A stretch of DNA of 64,000 nt from positions 49,982,952 through 50,046,951 of the forward strand of contig NC_087065.1 in assembly GCF_963678635.1 (NCBI RefSeq), read 5' to 3'. The position numbers were made by a program, and so were the translations under genes. Positions 1 to 10,345 of the stretch are shown in pieces. Source of the DNA: Symsagittifera roscoffensis. Its lineage: Eukaryota > Xenacoelomorpha > Acoela > Convolutidae. Position 1 is the stretch's first letter. Each line of letters opens with the position of its first letter. Under the pieces are notes generated by a model. That model made no database searches, was not told the DNA's origin, and was given only the letters and a program-made list of their open reading frames with translations.

Positions 1-289
1 GGAGCATAACGGAATCTTTTTGCAATTTGAGTTTAGGTATAGAAAAGGATTAGGCCGTACACTCGCTTTGCATAAAGTGGAAAAGAATGCATTTTAATGT
101 GATTATCAAGTTATTATAAAATCCATTATAACGGATTCCAAATAAATTATAATACATTTTGTTTCGGCGAGAAAAATTGGATTTAAATACATTTTTAGTC
201 CAATTTTGTTGTCTGAACGCAATATGGGAATCGATTATATTTACAACACTTTAGACCACGAAAATCCAGTAAAATCGATTTGTTTTCAT

Positions 290-640
290 TTTTCTTAGTT
301 GCGGGTATTAACGCGGAAGCCGAAATTCTTTCCGTGTTAGAAATCGTTTCAAATTGAATTGAGGCAATCTGTTCGGTCCCTTTTATAATGTGCTGTAAAG
401 ACAATATATAGCTATATCACTATTGAACAAATTTTAGATTTATAAAAACTGGATGAATTGTTCGAAACCAAAAACTACTCCATATAGATTACACGGCAGT
501 CATATCGTTCAAGGAGTCGCCCTGATACCAGTTGTGTTATTTTTTGAAACTTCGAATGTGCTTAACGCCAAATTCATGAAATGTTTTGCATTCAAACACC
601 TTTCCAAAATAAATTGCGAAGAATGATGTAGTTTTGGCAC
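290..640 (+). repeat. Family X dispersed repeat, degraded partial copy
   Basis: Weak copy of a repeat that recurs through the window. The body has AACGCGGAAGCCG and AATCGTTTCAAATTGAATTG, comparable to parts near 57440 and 56200. It ends with the tail module CGGCAGTCATATCGTTCAAG followed by GTCGCCCTGATACCAG. No coding capacity. Positions 1-290 show nothing I recognise. Confidence 0.5.
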
Positions 641-819
641 TTAAATCCGCAAAATCAAAAAATCAAAAAAATCTATCTGATCTCAATGGATGGAAACTTA
701 CTTGAAACCCTACACCAAAAATCTTTAAGGGCTATATCATTTTAGCCTGCAATTTAATTCGCAAAATTTCAACTGTTCGTTTTTAATTAACTGATTTGCT
801 TGTTGTTCTGGCTTTTGCA

Positions 820-1215
820 AAGAAAGTAACGGAATATTTGGGCTCGAGAGGTTTTTTCTGCAGGCAATTTTTTTTCTTCAATCGACTTTTAGTCAAGCTA
901 TTTTGACGGAAAATTTTCATATCAATCAAAGGTATTGTTGTGCTGAGCTTAAACTTGAAAAGGTAATTTACCTGTGATCAATTTTCGTAAAGTTATGGGG
1001 GAGATTTAAACCGTCTAGTAAAACGTTCCAAAATGGTTGAAGCAGACTATTTGCCGCAATTGATTTGATACTAGGAGCAAAATATATCGCTTTGTACTTA
1101 ATCTGGCGTGTGGGAGTATAATTTTTACAAACAACAATTTAAAAAAAATCTGTTTCATTTACTGCATTTATTTTTTTTCATGTTATTTCTACCCCATAAA
1201 CTTTAACAGGCAGTC
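820..1215 (+). repeat. Family X dispersed repeat copy
   Basis: Begins GAAAGTAACGGAATATTTGG, then runs through the conserved GAGCTTAAACTTGAAAAGGT and ACTAGGAGCAAAATATATCG blocks, and ends at GGCAGTCGAAACATTCAAGG. It is a non-coding, AT-rich dispersed element of unknown class. Part of the core around the AACGCGCGATAT block is missing here compared with the 3720 copy. Confidence 0.7.
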
Positions 1216-1249
1216 GAAACATTCAAGGCTTCGCGCTAAAACGAGCAAC

Positions 1250-2740
1250 TTTCGTAACGGAAATACGGGCATATTTGAGCTGGGTGGGGTTTTTTTTTTT
1301 CTTCAGACAAATTTCGACTCTCTAACTAGCCATTTCTGACGGAATTTATTTATATCATTCGACAGCTATTGTTGTCCTGAGCTTAAATTTTGAAGATATT
1401 TTACCTGTCATCAATTTCCATAAAGCTATGGGGTTTAAAGTTTGCCAATTTGGCCAATTTGGGACAATTAACGCGCAACATGTTTCGCGCTATAAGCGAG
1501 TAGGCGTTGATCTAATTCGTCCCAGAAATCGTTCCAAACTGGTTGAAGGAAGCTTATTTGCCATAATTGGTTTGTTAATAGAGGCAAAATTTATCACTTT
1601 GCACTTTATACGGCGTGTGTGGTGATGGTTTATAAGAAACCTCAAATTAAAATAAAACTGTTTTTTTTTTACATTTAATTTTTTAATGTTATTATTGCAC
1701 CATAGAACTAAAAGTCAGTCGGAAAAATCAGGGCTTTGCCCAAATACGAGTTTTGTTATTTTTTCAGTTTTCTAATGTACTTACCGCCAGATTAATGAAA
1801 TGTTTCGCATTCAGAAACCCTTCCAACTTAAATTGCGAAAAATGATATACCACCAAACGCAATTTACACCACTTTAAGTAATGTTAACAAAAATCTCTTG
1901 ATAATGTTAGTGTTCATCAAAAAATAATTTTAAGTGTTATAAAGTGTATTTAATCAAAAGCTGAATCTTTATTACGAGGCCAAACTGTGGACTTTGTGCA
2001 TTGTAAGCAGTCCGCAACAGGGCAAAATCAGATATGTCGCTGAATCCGCAATATTGCTACTTTTCTTTGATCTTCGTTGCTGTTTTGAATTCCACAAACA
2101 TTACCTTAAACACTGTACCGCTCAAAATTGCTCCAAACATAGGCAAATTGGAGGAATCCGCTACCGTATTTTCGGAATCCATAACAGTATGAATCCACAT
2201 TGAGCTGCTGCGGAAGCCCAGTTTACATTGAGATGTTGCGGAATCCGCAACTGTAAGCTGAATCCGCAAACTGTAAACGGAATCCGCAATTTGTTAGTGA
2301 AGTCCGCATTTTGCTTGCGAATTCCGTTCACATATATGTGTATATGTAGTATAGCTTTTATAACTATACCTTTTATTTACTAGGTTGTCATCAAAAAGTT
2401 AAGAGAAAGAATAAGATATTCAGTTTATTAATTGTGAGTTAGCTTTTTAGAATTATATAGTATCATATATTCACAAAAAATTGCCCTCAGGATATGATTT
2501 AATTTGGGACCCATCTCAAATACCGCCCTCATGAATTCACTAGAATCGGAATCTACTGGATCACTATTTGGGATTGATAGAACCCCAAATACACACCAGT
2601 TTTTTTGGGATTGATGCAACCCCAAACACTGACCTAATTTGTCAATATGACGTACGTTGTGTTTCCTATCTGGTACAAAGCTTGGCCTCGTAATGTACTT
2701 TAGAGACCTTAAAGTTTTTTTGCACTTAATTTTTTTCATA
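1250..2740 (+). repeat. Long direct repeat, copy A
   Basis: This ~1.4 kb stretch is collinear with 3725-5060. Shared blocks in the same order include GGTTGAAGGAAGCTTATTTG, CCAGATTAATGA, CTCTTGATAA, CACTTTGTGCAT, the GCGGAATCCGC-rich array and a final block around CCAAATAC/GACC. The first ~600 bp is a family X copy; the rest is sequence found only in this duplicated unit. No gene is supported. Confidence 0.75.
2020..2330. repeat. Degenerate array of GCGGAATCCGC-like motif (copy A)
   Basis: Near-palindromic GCGGAATCCGC and variants (GAATCCGCAA, GGAATCCGCT, GAAGTCCGCA) occur about ten times at irregular spacing. The array ends at GCGAATTCCGTTCACATATA, which is shared with the copy at 4720-4745. 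Confidence 0.65.
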
Positions 2741-3724
2741 CCGCTACAAGTAGCATTTTTATTTGATGCTATAGGGTGCTTGGTTCTGGCTTAAATCAAA
2801 AATGATGAGCCTGTTTGCATAAATAATTTTTCGAAATTTTTCGCATATCTTCTCAAAGATAAAATTGTTAAAATCACTCGTTCTTCTAAACCAGCTCAAC
2901 TAACCAGTAACAAAGTTCTCACTCTTTTTACAAATTTTCAAACTTGTTTTGACTGTCACATTTTGTTAAAAAATTATAATTATTCGACGCCTCCTTTTAC
3001 GCAAAAAAAACAAAAATAAGATTGATCGTGGACAAAAGAAAGACATTGAAGAAAAATCATCAAAAAATGCGTTGAATAACCATAAAGAAATTGTTTCATC
3101 TTTATTTGTTTCAGTTTGAGTCACATCCATTGCCGTTAGACACAAGCTTTTTATTTTTAATCGTCTAGCTTTTTGAGTTTCCGGCTAAGCAATATAAATA
3201 ATTTTTATGTTTTTTTTTCTGTTCCATTTCTCGAAGAAAGCATACCCTTTTCTTCAGACCTGTTTCGATTTTTTAACTAGTCATTTTTGGCAAACTCAAG
3301 TATATACACTAATAAATTATCTCTTTTTTTCATTATCTCGTGTCAGTGGGAGTTTTATAGCTTTATACTGATTAACAATTCTGTTTTTATTAAATATCAT
3401 TTTGCCGTTGCAACTCAAATTTGTGTATAATCTACAACAAATTGAGCAAAATAGGAGGTACAGCTTGGAATTTATTACCTGAATAATAATTTCCAAATAA
3501 ATTTTAGTTAAGTTTGTCCAATGACAAGCTTTGAACAATTTGTGAAAAAATGAATTTAAGGGAAGACAACCGATTGATTTGTCTTGCTATTTTACTAGAA
3601 ACTTTGGACCTCTGTTAAATTCAACGACAATTGTCTAGGATGAAGTCGCATTTTGATATTTCGAATTTATTCTTTTGTTATGTAAAATTCTTCCGATTTT
3701 TGTATTAAAAGTAGTGAATTTATG
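2741..3724. other. AT-rich spacer, no gene seen
   Basis: Lies between the two copies of the long direct repeat. It has poly-T and poly-A runs and a short family X fragment near 3235-3290 (TTCTTCAGACCTGTTTCGAT). No ORF with recognisable similarity. Confidence 0.6.
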
Positions 3725-5060
3725 TGCTCGGGGCAGTTTTTTTCTTCAGACGAATTAGAACTTTTTAATTAGCCTTTTTTGACAGAGTTTCTTTTATATC
3801 ATTCAAAAATATTGCTTTACTGAGCTTAAATCTGAAAAGATATTTTACCTGTGATTGTTTTTCGTAGAGTTTGAGGTTTAAAAATTTTTAAAGATGGCCA
3901 TTTTGGCCATTTTGGCCAATTTGGGACAATTAACGCTTGATATGTTTCGCGCTATTAACGCGTAAGAGGTGGTTTAATCCGTCGCATAAATCGTTCCAAA
4001 CGGTTGAAGGAAGCTTATTTGCCATAACTGGTTTGTTACTAGGAGCGAAATTTATCGCTTTGTACTTTATATGGCGTGGTGGTGATGGTTTCAACAAAAG
4101 TCTCAATATAGAAGAAAAATCTTTTTTTACACTTAATTTTTTTAATGTTATTACCTCACCAAAGAACCGAAAGTCAGTCGGAACAAACAGGGCTTCGCCC
4201 TGATATGAGCTGGGAATTTTTTATTGTACTTAATGCCAGATTAATGAGATGTTTCGCATTGAAAAACTTTTCCAACTTAAATTGCGAAACATGATATACC
4301 ACAAAATGCAATTTACACCACCTTAAGTAATATTAACAAAAATCTCTTGATAAAGTTAATGTTCATCAATATAAAGTTTTAAGTGTTGTAAATTGCGTTT
4401 AATCAAAAGCAGACCCTCTATTACAACACCAAACTGTGCACTTTGTGCATATAAGCAGAGTCCGCAACAAGCCAAAATCAGACTTGTCGCAGAATCCGCA
4501 ATATTGCTTCTTTTTTATTTTCTTTGCGAATTAGCATTCCAAAAACCTTTACTAAAACATTGTACCGCTAAATATCGCTCCAAAACTTTGGGAATCCGCT
4601 ATCGTATTTGCGGAGTCCATAACAGTTTGTTGAAAGACAAGTGTATAGTTCAATTGAGCTTGCGGAATCGTCTAATTGTAAATGGAATCCGCAAGCTATA
4701 AGTGGAATTCGATTTTTGTTTGCGGATTCCGTTCACATATATGCATATATGTAAAATAGCGTTTAAAATTTTATCTTTTTCTTTACCAGCTGGTCATCAA
4801 AAGTTTAGAGAAAGAAAAACATTAAGAGCTCTAAAATGTTTAATAATTGTGAGTTACCTATTCAGAAAACTATTGCATCATATATATGCAAAAAAAACAC
4901 TGCCCTCATGATTTGATTTCATTTGCGACTGATCTCAAATACTGCCCTCTACAAGATCAGTATTACGGATTGATGGAATTCCAAATTCTGACACGTATTT
5001 GAGATTGATGCTACCCCCAAATATTGACCAAATGCGACGATATGCTGAGCTTTGTGTTTC
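3725..5060 (+). repeat. Long direct repeat, copy B
   Basis: Second copy of the unit at 1250-2740. It starts at a family X head (GCTCGGGGCAGTTTTTTTCT), passes the well-conserved core TTTGGGACAATTAACGC and the tail hairpin CAGGGCTTCGCCCTG, then the GCGGAATCCGC array (4490-4740) and the TTTGAGATTGATGC block. Copies A and B clearly differ at many positions, so the duplication is not recent. Confidence 0.75.
4460..4745. repeat. Degenerate array of GCGGAATCCGC-like motif (copy B)
   Basis: Same motif family as 2020-2330: AGTCCGCAACA, AGAATCCGCAATATTGC, GGAATCCGCTATCG, TGGAATCCGCAAGC, GCGGATTCCGTTCAC. Spacing is irregular. Confidence 0.65.
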
Positions 5061-5104
5061 CAAAACACAATTTATTCGGTGTTCTTTTTTGGCATTGTGT
5101 TTCC

Positions 5105-5220
5105 AAAACTAGTATTTGAGATTGATTCAACCTCAAATACTGACCTAGTTTGGCGATATGCTCTCATCCCAATCACTCTAAATATTGAATTTGTTCAATG
5201 TTGTGTTTCCAAAATTTTAA
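5105..5220. repeat. Short hairpin-bearing repeat related to the copy A/B tail
   Basis: Contains TATTTGAG, an 11-nt loop and CTCAAATA, a perfect 8-bp stem, followed by CTGACCTAGTTTGGCGATAT. Related blocks lie at 2550-2650 and 5000-5040. Confidence 0.5.
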
Positions 5221-5264
5221 AAGGTGACATCCACCAATTCAATAAACCAATGTTTCGAGATTTA

Positions 5265-5458
5265 ATCGTGGATTCCGCTGACAATGGTTAGGTCCTTGTT
5301 TTTTAAAACCTGCATTGCTATGGTTAAGAATTCTAGCTCTAGCTTTTCAATTGTCATATGCAAGTTCAGCAATAAACAAAGTTCGGAATCCACTTACAGC
5401 TTGCGGATTTCGCTTTCATTTGCGGATTCCACTAACATTTGCGGAATCCAGAACAGCT
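5265..5458. repeat. Third GCGGAATCCGC array, cut by assembly gap
   Basis: GGATTCCGC, CGGAATCCAC, TTGCGGATTTCGC, TTGCGGATTCC and TTGCGGAATCC occur in close succession up to the first N at 5459. The gap probably exists because this array could not be assembled. Confidence 0.6.
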
Positions 5459-5658
5459 NNNNNNNNNNNNNNNNNNNNNNNNNNNNNNNNNNNNNNNNNN
5501 NNNNNNNNNNNNNNNNNNNNNNNNNNNNNNNNNNNNNNNNNNNNNNNNNNNNNNNNNNNNNNNNNNNNNNNNNNNNNNNNNNNNNNNNNNNNNNNNNNNN
5601 NNNNNNNNNNNNNNNNNNNNNNNNNNNNNNNNNNNNNNNNNNNNNNNNNNNNNNNNNN
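5459..5658. other. Assembly gap (200 N)
   Basis: Exactly 200 N, a placeholder length, so the true size is unknown. Apparent ORFs crossing it are artefacts. Confidence 1.
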
Positions 5659-5689
5659 AAGGTGGATTGTATCTCCAATTAGTCACTTC

Positions 5690-6800
5690 GTGAGCGAAAT
5701 CAATAGAGTAAGTTTTTCCATAACTCAATGCAAGCAACAAATTTTTTCTGATCACCCACAAAAATTGTGCCGCTTTCGGAAAGAAACTTTGAGGGAGTGC
5801 CGCACCTTGCAAGGAATCTCTCGATATTCATAATGAAGGAGCTTAAGTCGAGAGGTGTAACCGCTTCAATGTGTATCGCTGTAGTCATGAGGCAAGTGAA
5901 TAAAACCCCCATCTTTTCTCAGTATTTCTGCGTATCGGAATTTAGAATAAACCGAGGTATCCAACTCCCATAATACAGAGAGGACTTGCTTGTAACCCAA
6001 CCTGTCGACCGGCAGATCAAAACATAATAGGGTAGACGGTTTTGACCCAAATATTTGGCAATTTTGGTGTTTTTTTAATGGTTTAACCACAATTCAGCAA
6101 CCTCATTTCGATGGGGAACGACTAAGACTGTGCCAGATAGACATTTTTGTTACGCTAAACCTAACTCTGCGGTTTTTATCTCGATGGTGTTTGAGTGGAT
6201 GTATAAGAGCGAGAGCAGCATATAAAACAAAATTGCCACATCAAGTTTTTCTTTTACAATTGAGTTTTTAGTAATTTTCCTCGGTAAAACTCCGTAAAGA
6301 AAGATGCAAGCTCAAAATAGATGTCAGTGTCACACGAAGGACCTTCATTTTACTCGGAGCATACTGATATCCCTCATGTCTGGTTTGAAAGGATAATGAG
6401 TAATTTTTGATATACTCGGGCCTTTAACCCAGCTCTTTCCTTGAAGGCTTCCGAAGAAATCCTCCGTGTACCGGTATCAGCTAGGTTATCACCACTAAGT
6501 AAAAATTGCCATTGATTAATTGTGGTAGACTCCAGAATGTCATCAGTGCGTTTGTCAGTTTGTCAACGAAGACAAGTAGTTTGTTGCACGAGTTAAGCCA
6601 ATGCAGAACTGTGGTACTGTCTGTCCACATAAGAAAATCAGTAACATTAAGAGGGCAATTTTAAATTTTCTTCATTCAAACGGGTTCCTGAAAGAGCTGC
6701 TTGAAGCTCCAGTTTCGGCATCGAAAACGTTTTCATAGGCGCTATGCGGGCCTCGGCAAACACGAAGGCTAAATCGAATTTGTGGGAACTCGAGTAAACT
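5690..6800 (-). pseudogene. BEL/Pao retrotransposon pol relic (RNase H to integrase)
   Basis: Read on the minus strand, this is a collinear stretch of BEL/Pao polyprotein broken by stops and frameshifts. Near 6790-6690 is the pre-RNase H block (ARIAPMKTFSMPKLELQAAL). Near 6640-6540 is the RNase H-type block WTDSTTVLHWLNS. Near 6490-6430 is NLADTGTR, matching the family's NPADLGTRG signature. At 5912-5700 is the integrase core with FTCLMTTAIHIEAV and FLARCGTPS. The order and motifs are those of Pao-type elements. No LTRs could be assigned. It is non-functional, and the integrase part is the inverted counterpart of 6985-7640. Confidence 0.8.
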
Positions 6801-6984
6801 CAATTGTAAAATACAAAAATGCTCTGGCAATTTTGTTTTATCTGCTGCCCTCGCTCAGACACTTCTGCTCAAACTCTATCAAGATGATCAGTCCCGCTGA
6901 GATAGAGTTGCCGGAACAAAAATTTTTCTATCCGTCTCAGCAAAGACAACAGAATTGCCAAGTTTTCACCTTTAATTAGCCCAG

Positions 6985-7640
6985 CTAGAATTTTTTGCTC
7001 GACTGGGCGCATCAGTCGTTTGGTTGATACCAAATATGATAGTAAGCATCCAATAATAAAATTAGATGCATGCCACCCTTTGGTTTGGTTGAAAACGAGA
7101 CATTTGCTTAATAAGCATTTCAATCAAGGCTTGGATTTTATGCGTGCATTTTGAACCTCAACGATCAGAAGCTTCGTTGGTTGCTCAGAAACATAGAAAA
7201 TATTTGTTTGACATGCCGGAAGCGAAACGCTAAAACCGTCTGCCCTATTTTGTTTGATCTGCCTGTTGACAGGTTGGGTTACAAGCAAGCCTCCTTCTTG
7301 ATTACGGGTGTTGATTACTTCTGACCGTTCTTGGTTCCGATACACAGAAAAACTAAGAAAAGACGCAGGTTTTTATTCAGTCACCTCACAACTACAGCGG
7401 TACACATTGAAGCGGTTACACTTCTCGACTTAAGCTCCTTCATTGTGAATATCGAGAGGTTCCTTGCAAGGTGCGGCACTCCCTCGACCGTTCTTTTCGA
7501 CAGCGGCAGAAATATTGTTGGTGTTCAAAAAGAACTTGCTGCTAGCATTGACAATTGGAACAGTTTTGCTTCATCGGTTTCCACCCATAAACGGATTAAG
7601 TGTACGACCAAATTCGATTTCAGGGAGTCTACATATTTAT
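6985..7640 (+). pseudogene. BEL/Pao integrase relic, opposite orientation
   Basis: Plus-strand translation in shifting frames gives the integrase N-terminal region (KHPIIKLDACHPL), then LPVD/RLGYK, ITGVDYF, and the core HLTTTAVHIEAVTLLDLSSF followed by FLARCGTPS and VGVQKEL. This is the same family and segment as the minus-strand relic at 5700-6040, about 80-85% similar by eye at the protein level. Frameshifts and at least one stop (after GVDYF) make it dead. Confidence 0.78.
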
Positions 7641-8035
7641 TTGGGCAAAAACATGTTTTGTTTAAAACTATCTGCGACCGCTTTTTGCAAAATTGTTTTA
7701 GTGCTGACTTAAATCATCCGGACAAGTTAGGCAAAAATTGGTACTTCCCACAAATGTTTTTCAAGTTTTTGCAAAAGTTTTTTTTTAAATATGATTTCAG
7801 GGAGTATATATATTTAATTTAGACTAAAATTTTTTTGCTTAAAATTACCTGCAATCGCTTTCTGCGAAACTTTAGTGCTCATTGAATTTATCCGGAAAAT
7901 TGATCAAACTCATTTCCAGTAAGTCGATATATTCAATTCAGCATGAAATTTTCTTGGAAATTACCTGCGATCGCTTTTTCCAAGAGTTTTTAGTGCTGAT
8001 TTAAATACTGGAACTTCCTGCGAGTTTTTCTCAAC
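7616..8035 (+). repeat. Three-unit degenerate tandem repeat
   Basis: Units start near 7617, 7797 and 7916 with TCAGGGAGTCTACATATTTA or a related variant, continue through ACCTGCGATCGCTTTTT variants and end with TTTAGTGCTGATTTAAAT variants. Unit lengths are about 180, 120 and 120 bp. The array directly follows the plus-strand Pao integrase relic and may be duplicated element 3' sequence. Confidence 0.6.
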
Positions 8036-8259
8036 TTGGGCTAAAATTATATAATGAATGATTAGAATAACATTCACCTTAAGTTATCCAAGTTTCATGC
8101 TGCACTTTTATTGCAAAATTTGGAACCAAAATATTAGTCAAAAATTTGTCATTTTGGCTTTTTTAGTTTGAGAATTACGCTAAGGTTACCATGTTAATTG
8201 ACAAAAAATTTATATCAAAAAGAGTCTCTTGCTCAGCCTAACAACGCACTAGAAAAGTA

Positions 8260-8669
8260 CACCCAAAAAAAGTTAAGGCAAATTTGCCTCAAAAAGTACC
8301 TTGAAACACCTTAACAATTAAGGTACATTTGCACTACCGTAAGTACACCTTAGCTTACCTTAAAACACCTTAAACATTTACCGTATATTACTTAAAAAAA
8401 TAATGTGTAACAGCCTTAAGAAACACCTTAAAAAATTATATAGGTAAATTAACCTTAAAAATTTACCTTAAAAAACTAAGTAAAATTCATTCCTATATTT
8501 TTTATTTAAAGTTAAGGTTAAGTTACGGTAAATTACCTTAATTCAGTTAGGGTAAATTTTACCTTTATAATTTTTTTAGCTTAAGTTAAGGTAATGCTAG
8601 GGTAAATTTTACCTTAATTTTTTTAACCTTAACTCAATTAGGGTAATTTTACCTTAACATTTTTTCAAG
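8260..8669. mobile_element. Foldback element FB1 (iterated ACCTTAAC arms)
   Basis: Imperfect ~410-bp palindrome. The left arm is packed with TTACCTTAA, the right arm with TTAAGGTAA, and a perfect palindrome ACCTTAACAATTAAGGTA lies at about 8308-8325. The ends CACCCAAAAAAAGTTAAGG and (reverse complement) CTTGAAAAAATGTTAAGG are alike, and both sides are flanked by TA, suggesting a TA target duplication. A related 618-bp element is at 61616-62233. No ORF, so it would be non-autonomous. Confidence 0.65.
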
Positions 8670-8671
8670 TA

Positions 8672-9335
8672 TAGACAAAATGTGCAAAATAGTTGAAATT
8701 TGTTCTAAAGCGAAAATTTTCATGCAAAACTGACCATGGGCTATCAAGCAAAAATATATTCTCTTATAAAGATTTTGGAGCTTTTATCCTCATAGAACGT
8801 GGTTGATATTTAAATTTAGATGTATTTTATTTTATGTTATTTTTTTCTTAATCATGTTATAGTTGGGAGTGCGGGAACTGATTAAATGATCAAAAGCCCG
8901 AAGTTTATTTATCAGGAGATAGCATTAAAGAGCCATAAGTCGATGATTCGCTTTTAAATAAAGTTAGTTGTGCGTATGATTCTCAGGGGGTTTCGGAGAC
9001 CCATTCAAAAGCATATTTCCGCAATTTTGAATTGGTAATAATAAAGTGAACTGAAATTTAAAGTACAAGTTACTGCACAAATGGCAATTTTTAAATCTAA
9101 GTAATGTAAAACACGAACCAAAATGTTAGAATAGCTTTACAGCTCATATTGCGCATTTTATCGACGAATCATTATCATTACCTTCAGACTATAATTTTCC
9201 ATTAATTTAATCAAATATTATCCAAATTTGAAGTCAGTTTTAAATCTGCAAGTCTGCGAATAGAGTACCGAAATAAACCTTAAATATTTTCGATATGACA
9301 CCAAGAAATAATCAGAACAATATTCAAGTAATTAT
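8672..9335. other. Intergenic spacer, no gene seen
   Basis: AT-rich sequence between FB1 and the nanos 3' end, without recognisable coding or repeat content. Confidence 0.6.
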
Positions 9336-9339
9336 AGAA

Positions 9340-9345
9340 TTTATT
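9340..9345 (-). terminator. Candidate nanos poly(A) signal AATAAA
   Basis: TTTATT on the plus strand reads AATAAA on the minus strand, ~143 nt downstream of the nanos stop. It is the first canonical hexamer I see in that direction. Confidence 0.45.
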
Positions 9346-9487
9346 TCACAAGACAAAAACGCAAAGTTTGAAATTATTAGAATCGTTTGCAACAAGTTTT
9401 TCCCCGATGCTCCTCTAATTGCTAGCAATGGCAAGAATTGGCAGAATCATTTATCATGAGGGTTCTTTTTAAAGCTCCTCTATTGTT

Positions 9488-10324
9488 TCAAACTTTTGAA
9501 GACGAGTTTCTAGTCGCCTGACTTCGGTTGCCGCGATTGTTCAGCCAATCGTGTTCGTTTCCTTTTCCTAGCGGGCAGTATTTGATAGTATGGGCATAAT
9601 CCCCTGATGCATGGCAAATTGGACACTGATATGCCCTCAAAACGGGACATACGATTATTCCATTGTCACTTTTCAGCACGTGATTGTTGTAAAAATACTC
9701 TTCCTCGCCGTTGTTCTTACAGAACACGCAGTAACGAGCAGCCCCTACTTTTTTCTCCATCACCGAGGTTCCGGGAACTCCTAGTGATAGCGAGTTGCTT
9801 CGGGCTCCGAGGAGTAACGTAGCGTCATATCGGGTTCCGCAAGGCTGGCTGACGATAGGCGAAGCATTTCTTTCGTCCGGATTCGTCGTGTTCGGGGTGA
9901 TCAACGGTCCCATACACTCCAAACTCTTCAGAAAGTCTTCATAAGTTAAGGTCATAAATGGTTGTGATCTACTTACAGGCACTGAGTTAATTCGTTGATT
10001 GCGATTTCGGTGGCTTGAACGCGGCTCAGCTGGCGGAATCTTGCTTAATGCGCTCGGGAACTCGAACTCTTTTGGCGAGCTCGTTCTTCCGAAAGTTGGA
10101 CTTTCCACATGCATTATCAATCCACTTGTCAGATATCCAGTGGGCGAGCCAGGATCTTTGTCGCTTCCGAACACACTGCCCTCACTATCCGAGAACCTCT
10201 CGCGCTCATGTTCGTTCCAGTAACTGTTGTCGGACTGTGGACTTGCCGACAAGCTGTCATTGGCGCATGACTTCACCAACGCTGCTAGGCCGAATAAATC
10301 ATCAAAAGGACTGTAATATTGCAT
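9488..10324 (-). CDS. nanos: Nanos RNA-binding translational repressor
   Basis: A 278-aa single-exon gene with an ATG start. The C-terminal part holds the complete Nanos-type double CCHC zinc finger: C199-x2-C202-x12-H215-x10-C226 and C234-x2-C237-x7-H245-x4-C250. Known family role: Nanos binds RNA with Pumilio and recruits the CCR4-NOT deadenylase to repress mRNAs in germ cells and their precursors, in the cytoplasm. The first residues, [19 protein letters not shown], resemble the short NOT1-interacting motif at the N-terminus of vertebrate Nanos proteins (inference). Residues 20-195 are low-complexity and rich in Ser, Pro and charged residues, as is usual for the poorly conserved region. 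Only ~28 residues follow the last zinc ligand. The spacing of all eight ligands leaves little doubt about the family; which paralogue cannot be told. Confidence 0.94.
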   Translation of the reverse strand: MQYYSPFDDLFGLAALVKSCANDSLSASPQSDNSYWNEHERERFSDSEGSVFGSDKDPGSPTGYLTSGLIMHVESPTFGRTSSPKEFEFPSALSKIPPAEPRSSHRNRNQRINSVPVSRSQPFMTLTYEDFLKSLECMGPLITPNTTNPDERNASPIVSQPCGTRYDATLLLGARSNSLSLGVPGTSVMEKKVGAARYCVFCKNNGEEEYFYNNHVLKSDNGIIVCPVLRAYQCPICHASGDYAHTIKYCPLGKGNEHDWLNNRGNRSQATRNSSSKV

Positions 10325-10345
10325 AATTCACTGGTTCGAGACTAA
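10325..10345 (-). promoter_or_regulatory. Splice-acceptor-like site just upstream of nanos ATG
   Basis: On the minus strand, TTTAAAAAATTAG precedes TCTCGAACCAGTGAATT and the ATG, placing an AG about 17-19 nt before the start. It could be a 5'UTR intron acceptor or a trans-splice site. The pyrimidine tract is weak, so this is tentative. Confidence 0.25.

Noticed and set aside
5284-5833. ORFs spanning the run of N
   Set aside because: They exist only because N codons were read through; unsupported.
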